From the NCBI GenBank assembly GCA_019639075.1, contig JAHBSO010000009.1, positions 60,515-124,514 on the forward strand: DNA of 64,000 bases, read 5' to 3'. Of this stretch, positions 44,694 through 52,220 are shown one piece after another; position 1 is the stretch's first letter, and each line of letters begins with the position of its first letter. A model generated the notes under the pieces. That model saw nothing but the letters and a program-made list of their open reading frames with translations, had not been told where the DNA came from and did not search any database. Origin of the DNA: Actinomycetota bacterium (GTDB lineage Bacteria > Actinomycetota > Acidimicrobiia > Acidimicrobiales > Iamiaceae). The translations under genes and the position numbers were made by a program.

Positions 44694-45710
44694 TCAGCTC
44701 GCCGCGGAGCAGACCGTGTCGGTGATCATCTTGGTCACGACGTAGGGATCCATGTTGGCGTTGGGACGCCGATCCTCGATGTAGCCCTTCTTGTCGACCT
44801 CGACCTGCCACGGGATGCGGATCGACGCACCACGGTTCGACACGCCGTAGGAGAACTCGGTCCACGGGGCGGTCTCGTGGGCGCCGGTGAGGCGGTCCTC
44901 GATGCCGGCGCCGTAGGCCCGGACGTGCTCCTCGGCCTTGGCACCGAGCGCCTCGCAGGCGGCGATGATCGGGTCGTAGCCCTCGCGCATCGCCTTCGTC
45001 GAGAAGTTGGTGTGGCAGCCGGCGCCGTTCCAGTCGCCCTTCACCGGCTTGGGGTCGACCGTCGCGGTGACGCCGAACTCCTCGGCGATGCGGTAGAGCA
45101 GCCAGCGCGCCACCCACAGGTGGTCGGAGATCTCGTCGGGGCCGCCCGGCCCGACCTGGAACTCCCACTGGCCGGGCATGACCTCGGCGTTGATGCCCGA
45201 CACCTTGATGCCGGCCTCGATGCAGGCCTCGAGGTGGGCCTCGACGACGTCGCGGCCGAACACCTCGTCGGCACCGACGCCGCAGTAGTAGAAGCCCTGC
45301 GGGGCGGGGAAGCCACCGATCGGGAAGCCGAGCGGGTGACCGTCCTTGAAGAACGTGTACTCCTGCTCGATGCCGAACCACGGCTCCATGTCGGCGTACT
45401 TCTCGGAGATCTCCGCGCACGCGGCCCGCGTGTTGGTCGGGTGCGGGGTCATGTCGACGAGGAGCACCTCGCACATGACGAGGATGTCGTCGCCACCGCG
45501 GATCGGGTCCGGGAAGACGGCGACCGGACGGAGGACGCAGTCGGAGTTGTCGCCGGGCGCCTGGTTGGTGCTCGAACCGTCGAAGCCCCAGATCGGGAGG
45601 TCGTCGGGAGCAGCTCCCAGCATCTTGTCGTCGAGGATCTTCGTCTTCGACCGAAGACGGGCCGTCGGCTCCGTGCCGTCGATCCAGATGTATTCAGCCT
45701 TGTGCACCAT
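44694..45710 (-). CDS. glnII: Glutamine synthetase type II (eukaryotic-like)
   Basis: A 338-residue GSII. The beta-grasp domain opens with YIWIDGTEPTARLRSKTK. Substrate and metal sites read WGFDGSSTNQA, WFGIEQEYTFF, GINAEVMPGQWEFQVGP and GDWNGAGCHTNFS. This is the heat-labile class found in plants, rhizobia, Streptomyces and Frankia. It makes glutamine from glutamate, ammonia and ATP, and is not regulated by adenylylation. The ATG at 45710 has GGGAGAGACGAG before it. It diverges from a GlnA2-like synthetase with PHO-box-like repeats in between. Confidence 0.94.
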   Translation of the reverse strand: MVHKAEYIWIDGTEPTARLRSKTKILDDKMLGAAPDDLPIWGFDGSSTNQAPGDNSDCVLRPVAVFPDPIRGGDDILVMCEVLLVDMTPHPTNTRAACAEISEKYADMEPWFGIEQEYTFFKDGHPLGFPIGGFPAPQGFYYCGVGADEVFGRDVVEAHLEACIEAGIKVSGINAEVMPGQWEFQVGPGGPDEISDHLWVARWLLYRIAEEFGVTATVDPKPVKGDWNGAGCHTNFSTKAMREGYDPIIAACEALGAKAEEHVRAYGAGIEDRLTGAHETAPWTEFSYGVSNRGASIRIPWQVEVDKKGYIEDRRPNANMDPYVVTKMITDTVCSAAS

Positions 45711-45804
45711 CTCGTCTCTCCCAATCTCTGCGAGTGCCAGCGCGGCAATCGGCTCGGTGTGCGGGGCACCCTAGGAACCCACACGCGCGCCACCGTTTCG
45801 CATT

Positions 45805-45822
45805 TGTGAACGGCGTGTGAAC
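45805..45822. promoter_or_regulatory. PHO-box-like direct repeats, cluster 1 (glnII side)
   Basis: Two TGTGAAC heptamers, at 45805-45811 and 45816-45822, are spaced exactly 11 bp. Read on the minus strand they are GTTCACA, close to the direct-repeat unit GTTCACC of actinobacterial PhoP boxes, which also repeat at 11 bp. They lie about 95-112 bp upstream of glnII. Confidence 0.5.
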
Positions 45823-45850
45823 CCGGCCCGGGCTCGCCGTCGACCCTACG

Positions 45851-45879
45851 TGTGAGCGACTTCTGAACGCCATCTGAAG
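45851..45879. promoter_or_regulatory. PHO-box-like direct repeats, cluster 2 (glnA2 side)
   Basis: Three heptamers TGTGAGC (45851-45857), TCTGAAC (45862-45868) and TCTGAAG (45873-45879) again have strict 11-bp spacing. The unit matches the minus-strand form G(T/C)TCA(C/G)A. They lie 55-83 bp upstream of the glnA2 start. The spacing is that of a response-regulator box, bound by PhoP in streptomycetes at glnII and glnA promoters. Confidence 0.5.
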
Positions 45880-45933
45880 CCATGGGAGATCCGAGGTTTG
45901 CCGTACGGGCCACGGTGCCGGAAGGATTGCGCC

Positions 45934-47268
45934 GTGGATCGACAGAAGGAATACGTCCTGCGGACCGTCGAGGAGCGAGGCGTCCGGTTCGTGCGCCTGT
46001 GGTTCACCGACGTCCTCGGCCAGCTCAAGTCGTTCGCCGTGTCGCCAGCGGAGCTGGAGGGCGCGTTCGAGGAGGGCATGCAGTTCGACGGCTCGGCCAT
46101 CGACGGGTTCAGCCGGATCCAGGAGAGCGACGTCCTCGCCCGCCCCGACGCCGCCACGTTCGAGATCCTCCCCTGGGACCCGAAGGGCGAGACCTCGGCC
46201 CGCATGTTCTGCGACCTCACCACGCTCGCCGGGGAGCCCTTCGCCGGGGACCCGCGGCAGGTGCTGCGCCGCAACCTCGACGCGGCCCGGGGCGACGGCT
46301 ACTCGTTCTTCGTCGCCCCCGAGATCGAGTACTTCTACTTCCGCAGCGCGGATCCCGACCGGCTCGAGCCGATCGACCAGGGCTCGTACTTCGACCTCAC
46401 CACCGACGACGTCACGACCGGGCTGCGACGCCGGACGATCCAGCACGTCGAGTCCATGGGCATCCCCGTCGAGTACTCGTTCCACGAGGACAGCCCGAGC
46501 CAGCACGAGATCGACCTGCGCCACACCGACGCGCTGACGATGGCCGACAACGTGATGACCCTCCGCCTGGTCGTGCGCGAGACCGCGGCCGAGCAGGGGG
46601 TCCACGCCACCTTCATGCCCAAGCCCCTCGCCGACTTCCAGGGCTCGGGCATGCACACGCACCTGTCGCTCTTCAAGGACGAGCACAACGTGTTCCACGA
46701 CCCCGACGAGCCGTACCTGCTCTCGGCGATCGGGCGCTCGTTCGTCGCCGGCCTCCTCCGCCACGCCGCGGAGATCACCGCGGTCACCAACCAACTGGTG
46801 AACAGCTACAAGCGCCTCGTGGTCGGGACCGAGGCGCCCTCGACGATCACGTGGGCCCGCAACCACCGGGCCGCGCTGATCCGCGTGCCCGAGACCCGCA
46901 CGGGCCGCGAGGACTCGGTGCGGATCGAGTATCGATCCCCCGACCCGGCCTGCAACCCGTACCTCACCTTCTCGCTGCTGCTCGCCGCCGGCCTCGACGG
47001 GGTGCGCCGGGGCGACGAGCTGCCCGACGAGGCCACCGACTACCTCGAGCTGTCCCGACGGGAGCGGGCCGCGCTCGAGACCGGCGTCGGCTCGCTGCCG
47101 CAGTCCCTGGCCGAGGCACTCGACGCGATGGAGGGATCCGACCTGGTCCGCGAAGCTCTCGGCGACCACATCTTCGAGTGGTTCCTCCGCAACAAGCGCT
47201 CCGAGTGGTTCGACTACAAGACCCAGGTCACCCCCTTCGAGCTCTCCCGCTACCTCCGGAACTGGTGA
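45934..47268 (+). CDS. glnA2: Glutamine synthetase type I, GlnA2-like
   Basis: A 444-residue GSI closest in pattern to mycobacterial/streptomycete GlnA2: RQKEYVLRTVEERGVRFVRLW at the start, MQFDGSAIDGFSRIQESD, the metal site ApeiEYF/YFR, HEDSPSQHEIDLR, NSYKRLVVGTEAPSTIT, and VTPFELSRYLRNW at the end. Length fits GSI-alpha. The 'NLY' adenylylation tyrosine of GSI-beta is not found. The actinobacterial GlnA2 proteins may act as gamma-glutamylpolyamine synthetases, so glutamine is not the sure product. I chose GTG at 45934 because GGAAGGA lies 7 nt before it. It is followed 8 bp later by a GlnR-like gene. Confidence 0.9.
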   Translation: MDRQKEYVLRTVEERGVRFVRLWFTDVLGQLKSFAVSPAELEGAFEEGMQFDGSAIDGFSRIQESDVLARPDAATFEILPWDPKGETSARMFCDLTTLAGEPFAGDPRQVLRRNLDAARGDGYSFFVAPEIEYFYFRSADPDRLEPIDQGSYFDLTTDDVTTGLRRRTIQHVESMGIPVEYSFHEDSPSQHEIDLRHTDALTMADNVMTLRLVVRETAAEQGVHATFMPKPLADFQGSGMHTHLSLFKDEHNVFHDPDEPYLLSAIGRSFVAGLLRHAAEITAVTNQLVNSYKRLVVGTEAPSTITWARNHRAALIRVPETRTGREDSVRIEYRSPDPACNPYLTFSLLLAAGLDGVRRGDELPDEATDYLELSRRERAALETGVGSLPQSLAEALDAMEGSDLVREALGDHIFEWFLRNKRSEWFDYKTQVTPFELSRYLRNW

Positions 47269-47275
47269 CCACCTG

Positions 47276-47956
47276 ATGGAGCCGCTCCTCGTCTTCCCCG
47301 ATCCGCCGCCCGCCGACCTGGCGCGGCTGCTCGACCTCGCGGGGCACCCGTGGAAGGCGGTCGACGACGAGAAGTCCGCGCTCAACGAGGCCCCCGACGA
47401 CGGCTGGGGCGGCGCCATCATCGTGGTCGGCGAGCGCTCCGAGGCGGCCTGGGCGCTGGCCCGGGCGATCCGCAAGAACGACGTCGTGGTCGAGCCGCTG
47501 CTCCTCGTCATCGGCGGGAACCGGCTCGACGAGCTGGAGCTCCGCGACGAGCTCTACGACGACTTCTGCCTCGACCCGTTCCACCCCCGCGAGCTGGAGG
47601 CCCGGCTGCGCCACGTGTTCTGGCGGGGCGGCACCGGCGCGACACCGGACCTCGTGGAGTACGGCGGCCTGGTCCTCAACCTCGAGACCTACCAGGCGGC
47701 CATCGACGGCGCGCCGATCGACCTCACCTACATGGAGTACGAGCTCCTCAAGTTCCTCGCCCAGCACCCCGGCAAGGTGTTCACCCGGGAGACGCTGCTC
47801 AGCCGGGTGTGGGGCTACGAGTACTACGGCGGCGCCCGCACCGTCGACGTCCACATCCGGCGGCTCCGGGCCAAGCTCGGCGAGGAGCACGCCAACCTGA
47901 TCTCGACGGTCCGCTCGGTCGGCTACCGCTTCGGCCAGTCCCGCTGGACCGCCTGA
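47276..47956 (+). CDS. GlnR-like atypical response regulator (OmpR/PhoB winged helix)
   Basis: A 226-residue regulator. The C-terminal winged helix (about 128-223) has LTYMEYELLKFLAQHPGKVFTR and ARTVDVHIRRLRAKL, close to actinobacterial GlnR. The N-terminal receiver is atypical: where the phosphorylated Asp should end beta-3 there is Gly52 (IIVVGERSE), and the Lys of beta-5 is Asp100 (CLDPFHP). Phosphorylation control is therefore unlikely, as in GlnR, although GlnR keeps more of the pocket. It lies 8 bp after glnA2 and should be its operon partner. It could be the nitrogen regulator of this organism or a close paralogue. Confidence 0.85.
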   Translation: MEPLLVFPDPPPADLARLLDLAGHPWKAVDDEKSALNEAPDDGWGGAIIVVGERSEAAWALARAIRKNDVVVEPLLLVIGGNRLDELELRDELYDDFCLDPFHPRELEARLRHVFWRGGTGATPDLVEYGGLVLNLETYQAAIDGAPIDLTYMEYELLKFLAQHPGKVFTRETLLSRVWGYEYYGGARTVDVHIRRLRAKLGEEHANLISTVRSVGYRFGQSRWTA

Positions 47957-47982
47957 TCGCTCGAATGCGCGATGATGGGCCC

Positions 47983-48141
47983 ATGATCGGTGTGGCCATC
48001 ATCCTCGTCGTCCTCGTCGTCGCCATCCCGGTGGGTGTGCTCATGAGCGGCGGGGTCGCCGCCGGCCTGCTCGGCTACGCGGTCAACGACGACGTCGACC
48101 GCAGCCACGAGGGCAGCGAGCTCCTCGACACCAACCGCTGA
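47983..48141 (+). CDS. Small membrane protein
   Basis: A 52-residue protein with one to two helices (MIGVAIILVVLVVAIPVGVL, then GGVAAGLLGYAV) and an acidic tail NDDVDRSHEGSELLDTNR. Small conserved actinobacterial membrane proteins end in a very similar HEGSELL tail, so it is probably real. An ATG at 47965 would add six residues. It follows the GlnR-like gene by 26 bp and is likely co-transcribed. Function unknown. Confidence 0.6.
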   Translation: MIGVAIILVVLVVAIPVGVLMSGGVAAGLLGYAVNDDVDRSHEGSELLDTNR

Positions 48142-48262
48142 CCCTTCCCCGCCCCTCGCCCACGATCCCGAGCGGTTCGGTGGGGATTGGGCTACGTTGC
48201 GCCCCGTCTGACGCGTTGCGGGGTCGGCCTACGCGGAGTCCCGCAGGAAGGATGGGGACGAG

Positions 48263-48463
48263 ATGGCGACCGGTACCGTCAAGTGGTTCAGCGCTGAGAA
48301 GGGCTTCGGCTTCATCGCCCGAGAGGGTGGGAGCGACGTCTTCGTGCACCATACGGCGATCGACATGACCGGCTTCCGCAACCTCGAGGAGGGGCAGCAG
48401 GTCGAGTTCGAGCTCACCACCACCGACAAGGGCGAGCAGGCGCAGTCCGTCCGGGTCATCTGA
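48263..48463 (+). CDS. Cold-shock domain protein
   Basis: A 66-residue single cold-shock domain with both RNP motifs: KGFGFIA (RNP1) and VFVHHT (RNP2). The start is [14 protein letters not shown]. It binds single-stranded RNA or DNA and acts as an RNA chaperone. AGGATGGGGACGAG leads into the ATG, and a leader of about 120 bases upstream carries no gene. Actinobacteria usually have several paralogues, so I do not give a specific csp letter. Confidence 0.92.
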   Translation: MATGTVKWFSAEKGFGFIAREGGSDVFVHHTAIDMTGFRNLEEGQQVEFELTTTDKGEQAQSVRVI

Positions 48464-48496
48464 CCCGCCATAGGTCCCTCCCCGAACGCCGGGCGA

Positions 48497-48850
48497 TCAG
48501 GCCCGGTCGCGGTGGGCCCACGCCTCGATCTCGACGTTCGCGTCGAACGGAAGACGGGCGACCTCGAAGGCGGACCGGGCGGGCCGCGGCTCACCGAACG
48601 CGGCCGCGTAGCGTTCGTTGAACGCCCCGAAGCGATCGAGGTCGGCGAGGAAGCACGTGGTCTTCACCACATGGTCGAGCCCGAGCCCGTGCTCGGCGAG
48701 GCGGTCGGCGAGGTTGGCGAGCGCCTGGTCGACCTCCGCCTCGAAGCCCTCCACGAGCGCGCCGTCGCGCACGCCGAGCTGGCCGGAGACCACCACCCAG
48801 CCGTCGACGGCGACCGCCGGGGTGTAGGGCAGACCGTTCGGGTTCGACAT
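48497..48850 (-). CDS. RidA/YjgF-family protein
   Basis: A 117-residue protein with a chorismate-mutase-like fold. Typical are YTPAVAVDGWVVVSGQLGV near the start, EVDQALANLADRLAEHGL, VVKTTCFLADLD and an Arg in PARSAFEVARLP that binds the carboxylate of enamines/imines. Canonical RidA deaminates 2-aminoacrylate. This one could also be a pathway-specific RidA since it overlaps (TGATG) the stop of the molybdenum-hydroxylase-like gene. GAGGAG is 7 nt before the ATG. Confidence 0.87.
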   Translation of the reverse strand: MSNPNGLPYTPAVAVDGWVVVSGQLGVRDGALVEGFEAEVDQALANLADRLAEHGLGLDHVVKTTCFLADLDRFGAFNERYAAAFGEPRPARSAFEVARLPFDANVEIEAWAHRDRA

Positions 48851-50445
48851 CACAGCGCTCCTCGGGTGGGCCAATCGGTCGGACCACCTTGGTGCAACCA
48901 GACCGCGGCCGCCACCGCGGCGAACGCGGCATCGGACCCGTTGACCGGCGGGCCGGCGGCGTCGACGATCTCGACATCGATCGGTGGGGTGTCCACCGCC
49001 CGCGGCACGCCGAACGACCGGATCGTGAGGTCGTGGACCGCGCCCTCGTCGTCGACGGTCAGCGCCTCGCTCGTGACCCAGCCGTAGGCCATGTGGGCCG
49101 CGCCGATCACGTAGGAGCGCAGCACGACCGGGTCGAGCACCTCGCCGGCGGTCACCACCACGCGGATGCGGCCGTCCTCGACCGTGGCCGTCGCCCGACC
49201 GCCACCGGGGGCGGCGACCTCACCGACCTCACCGGCCGCACCGGCGGCCGCGGCCAGCAGGATCGCGGCCTCCGCCCAACCCGCGGCCCGCAGGTGCACC
49301 GAGGTCGGCGGGCCGGCGACGTCGACCTCCACGACCTCCAGCCCGGGCGCGTGGGACCGGATCGCCTCCGCGATGCCCGGGGTGCGGACGACGCGGACGA
49401 TCCCGGTGCCGTCGGCCCGCACGCCCGCGGCGATCGGCGGCCGCTTCGGCCCCAGGCGCACCGCGTCCTCCCGCGACCAGAGCACCCGCACGGGCCGGCC
49501 GTGGCGGTCGGCCAGCTCCCGGGCCACCCCGCCGAGCACCCCGTCGACCTTCCCGCCGAACGCTCCACCGTTGGCCAGCGACGACGCCGGCGTGCCGCCC
49601 GGCTCGCACCAGGTGGCGTCGACCTCGAGGTACGCGGGGTCGACCCACGAGGTCCGCAACGTCGCGACCCAATCGCCGTCGGGGAGATCGAGCGGTGGGG
49701 CGGCCGCCGCGGTGGTCCGTCGCCCCTGCACCTTGCCGGCCGACCGACGCGCCTCCACCAACGTCTCGGCCACCGACCAGCCGCCGGCACCGTCGGACAC
49801 CGCGACCAGCGCGTCGCCGGGCGCGGTGTCGTCGGCGAAGCCACCGCGACCGAGCGCGACCTCGGGGCCGACCCGCTGCGGAGCACCGCCCTCGATCCCG
49901 GCCCGCCGCGCGGCCGCGTCGAGGTCGCGATCGACGTCGCCGAACGGCGCGTCCACGCCCCCCGTCACCTCGTCCCAGGCCTCCACGATGGTCTGCCAAC
50001 CGGTGCAGCGGCACAGGTGCGCCTGGAGCGCCCGGTGGACCGGCGCGTGTTCCGCCGGATCACCCCCCTTCTCCGCGAGCGCGGCGAGGCGGGTCAGGAT
50101 CCCCGGGGTGCAGAAGCCGCACTGGCTCCCGCCCGTGGCACACAGCGCGCCGGCCCAGCGCTCCCGCACCCCGGGGTCGAGCCCGTCGACGGTGGTGACC
50201 GTCCGGCCCGCCACGCGACGCACCGGCGTCACGCACGACACCCTCGGAGCGCCGTCCACCAGCACCGTGCAGCAGCCGCACTGACCCTGCGGGCTGCACC
50301 CGTCCTTCGGGCCGTGCGCACCGACCCGGTCGCGGAGCACCTCCAGCAGGGACGCCCCGTCGTCGGGCACCCGGACCGTCCGGCCGTCGACGACCAGCTC
50401 GATCGTCGGGGCGTCGTCGGTGGGATCGGTCGGCACGTCGGTCAC
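48850..50445 (-). CDS. Compact molybdenum-hydroxylase-like fusion: [2Fe-2S] domain plus shortened large subunit
   Basis: A 531-residue fusion. Residues about 14-165 are a complete two-cluster [2Fe-2S] subunit as in CoxS/XdhC: CSPQGQCGCCTVLVDG (50-65), then CGFCTPG and CRCTGW. Residues about 200-531 match parts of the molybdopterin-binding large subunit (GGAFGGK motif, RVLWSREDAVRLGPKR, TVDDEGAVHDLTIRSFGVP). Large subunits normally have 700-800 residues, so more than half is missing. The active-site Glu of the GVGE motif is replaced: the matching place reads VNGSDAAFAAV. There is no FAD (CoxM-like) subunit gene. It may be a degenerate or repurposed enzyme. Alternatively a catalytic partner lies outside the window. 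It overlaps RidA, so the two may work on the same compound. Confidence 0.75.
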   Translation of the reverse strand: MTDVPTDPTDDAPTIELVVDGRTVRVPDDGASLLEVLRDRVGAHGPKDGCSPQGQCGCCTVLVDGAPRVSCVTPVRRVAGRTVTTVDGLDPGVRERWAGALCATGGSQCGFCTPGILTRLAALAEKGGDPAEHAPVHRALQAHLCRCTGWQTIVEAWDEVTGGVDAPFGDVDRDLDAAARRAGIEGGAPQRVGPEVALGRGGFADDTAPGDALVAVSDGAGGWSVAETLVEARRSAGKVQGRRTTAAAAPPLDLPDGDWVATLRTSWVDPAYLEVDATWCEPGGTPASSLANGGAFGGKVDGVLGGVARELADRHGRPVRVLWSREDAVRLGPKRPPIAAGVRADGTGIVRVVRTPGIAEAIRSHAPGLEVVEVDVAGPPTSVHLRAAGWAEAAILLAAAAGAAGEVGEVAAPGGGRATATVEDGRIRVVVTAGEVLDPVVLRSYVIGAAHMAYGWVTSEALTVDDEGAVHDLTIRSFGVPRAVDTPPIDVEIVDAAGPPVNGSDAAFAAVAAAVWLHQGGPTDWPTRGAL

Positions 50446-50584
50446 GGGCCGAGACTAGGACCGCCACCCCGAAGGCCGGTTCGAGGATGCCACCGACGGT
50501 GACCATCCGCGTCGCCCCGGCACGGAGTGTGTACAAACGGGTGTCACCTCGGATCCCCCGGGGCATCCGTCCAGGAGCCCGCTC

Positions 50585-51640
50585 GTGCCGGATCGACCTC
50601 CGGCCGTCCGGCCGCTCACCCGGTCCGACGGCCTCACCGTCATCAGACACGCCGACCCCGTCCCGTCGGCTCGCGCCCTCGCGCAGCAGCTCGGTGGCAC
50701 CGTGGCCGTGGGTGGTGGGGCGGTGCGGACGGCGGTGGACCACCGGCTGCGGGCCAGCCACCTCGCCCTGGCCGCCGACCCGACCCCGATCGACCTCGAC
50801 CGGCTCGGCGACGCGATGCGTCGCGCCGAGGCCGTCCTGGCCCGGACCCGGGCCCGGGTCAGCAGCGGGTTGGCCCGATCGCTCAACACGTCGTTGGCGA
50901 TCCACCCCGACACCATCCGCCAGGCGGCCGACGAGCTCCTCGCTGCCGAACGAGCCCTGCACCGCGCCCAGCAGGGTGACCCGCCCGGACCGGCCCGGGG
51001 TCGCATCGCCGCGACCTCGCTCGGCGCCCTCGGAGCGATCGTCGGGTTCACCCTCGCCTTCGACGGCGACCGGGCCGGCGCGGGCATCGCGATCGCCGGG
51101 TCCTTCGCCCTCGCCGCGCTCGTTGCGCTGGCGCTCCTCCGGCGCGTCCACCGACGGGAGGTCCCGACCCGCCAGAACGATGTCGAGCTGGCCCGCCGTC
51201 GCTGGCAGTCGGTGGCCGGCCCCGACGACGACCCCGAGGAGCTCGACCGCGTCCTGCGCCGCTACGACCCCCAGCGCGAGACGGTCAACCTCCTCGCCGC
51301 GCACCATCCCGCGGTGCGCGCCGCGGAACGGGCGGTGGCCGATCGTCGCCGGGCCTGGGTGCGGGGCTGGCGCCTGGCCGTGGGCGATCTCCCCGGGTCG
51401 ACCGAACCCGCGGTGACCCCGCGCCGGGCGCTCGTCCTCGTCGATCTCTACCGCGGCCTCGATGCCACCGAGGCCCACCGCCTCCACGCCGACCTCGGCC
51501 GTCTCGGGCGCGACGCGGGGGTGATCGTCGTGATCGGCGACGTCGAGGTGGACCTCCGCGATCGACGGCTCGTCGACCTCACGACGGGCGGCGACGAGCT
51601 CGCCCCGGGACGGCCCGGGGTCGCCTGGCAACCGGCCTGA
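50585..51640 (+). CDS. Membrane protein with possible ATPase-like C-terminus
   Basis: A 351-residue protein of no known family. A helical N-terminal part (residues about 25-130) is followed by a pair of helices (LGALGAIVGFTLAFDGD and GIAIAGSFALAALVALALL, about 147-187), a basic helical segment, and a C-terminal stretch RRALVLVDLYRGLDATEAHRL...VIVVIGD. This resembles the Walker B/D-loop and H-loop area of RecN/SMC-type ATPases, with no Walker A in sight. The start is a GTG at 50585 with AGGAG 9 nt before. It diverges from the molybdenum-hydroxylase gene. The ATPase link is only a resemblance. Confidence 0.65.
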   Translation: MPDRPPAVRPLTRSDGLTVIRHADPVPSARALAQQLGGTVAVGGGAVRTAVDHRLRASHLALAADPTPIDLDRLGDAMRRAEAVLARTRARVSSGLARSLNTSLAIHPDTIRQAADELLAAERALHRAQQGDPPGPARGRIAATSLGALGAIVGFTLAFDGDRAGAGIAIAGSFALAALVALALLRRVHRREVPTRQNDVELARRRWQSVAGPDDDPEELDRVLRRYDPQRETVNLLAAHHPAVRAAERAVADRRRAWVRGWRLAVGDLPGSTEPAVTPRRALVLVDLYRGLDATEAHRLHADLGRLGRDAGVIVVIGDVEVDLRDRRLVDLTTGGDELAPGRPGVAWQPA

Positions 51641-51655
51641 CCCGGCCCGGACAGC

Positions 51656-51687
51656 AGGAAAGCCGGGTCCGAGGACCCGGCTTCCTG
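51656..51687. terminator. Bidirectional hairpin between convergent genes
   Basis: CAGGAAAGCCGGGTCC and GGACCCGGCTTCCTG pair with one bulged A (core AGCCGGGTC / GACCCGGCT, loop CGAG). It sits 16 nt after one stop and 85 nt from the other. There is no T-tract, but the place and strength fit a two-way terminator. Confidence 0.65.
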
Positions 51688-51771
51688 ACAGAAAGCACCC
51701 TCTCGAGAGATCGGCGCTGTCGGCACCCTAGTGCCGCGCCGTCACCGGCGCACCTCGGCCCGAACGGCCGA

Positions 51772-52092
51772 TCAGGAGAACGACGAACCGCAACCGCAGG
51801 TGCGTTGCGCGTTGGGGTTGTCGATGGAGAAACCGGCCTGGTTCAGGCCGTCCTTGTAGTCGAGCGTGGCGCCGGTGAGCATCTGGGCGCTGGTCGGATC
51901 GACCACCACCTTCACGCCGTTGTAGTCGGCGGTGACGTCGTCGGCCGCGACGTCGGTGTCGAAGAACATCTCGTAGCTGAAACCCGAGCACCCGCCCGGG
52001 CGCACGGCGACCCGGAGCGCGAGCTCGTCCTCGCCCTCGGCGGAGATGAGCTCCTGGACCTTGGTGGCGGCGTTGTCGGTGAGCGCGATCAC
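51772..52092 (-). CDS. erpA: A-type iron-sulfur carrier (ErpA/HesB/IscA)
   Basis: A 106-residue A-type carrier with the three cluster cysteines: PGGCSGFSY (near residue 35) and the C-terminal TCGCGSSFS. It delivers [4Fe-4S] or [2Fe-2S] clusters to target enzymes. GTG at 52092 with AGGAGG 5 nt upstream. It diverges from the Mrp/ApbC gene, with 128 bp between starts, so Fe-S assembly genes are paired here. Confidence 0.9.
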   Translation of the reverse strand: MIALTDNAATKVQELISAEGEDELALRVAVRPGGCSGFSYEMFFDTDVAADDVTADYNGVKVVVDPTSAQMLTGATLDYKDGLNQAGFSIDNPNAQRTCGCGSSFS

Positions 52093-52220
52093 GGCTTCCT
52101 CCTGCGGGTCGGACCGTCGGGTCATCGTACCCGGAGGACGCCGAGATCCACAGGTCGGTCGACGGCGGGCCCGCCAGGTCGTCCGAGGCGCCGGCCGACG
52201 ACGCTCGTACACTCGGGACC

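Noticed and set aside
45711..45933. GlnR box (GTnAC-N6-GnAAC type)
   Set aside because: I could not find a clean match; the 11-bp-spaced repeats explain the sequence better.
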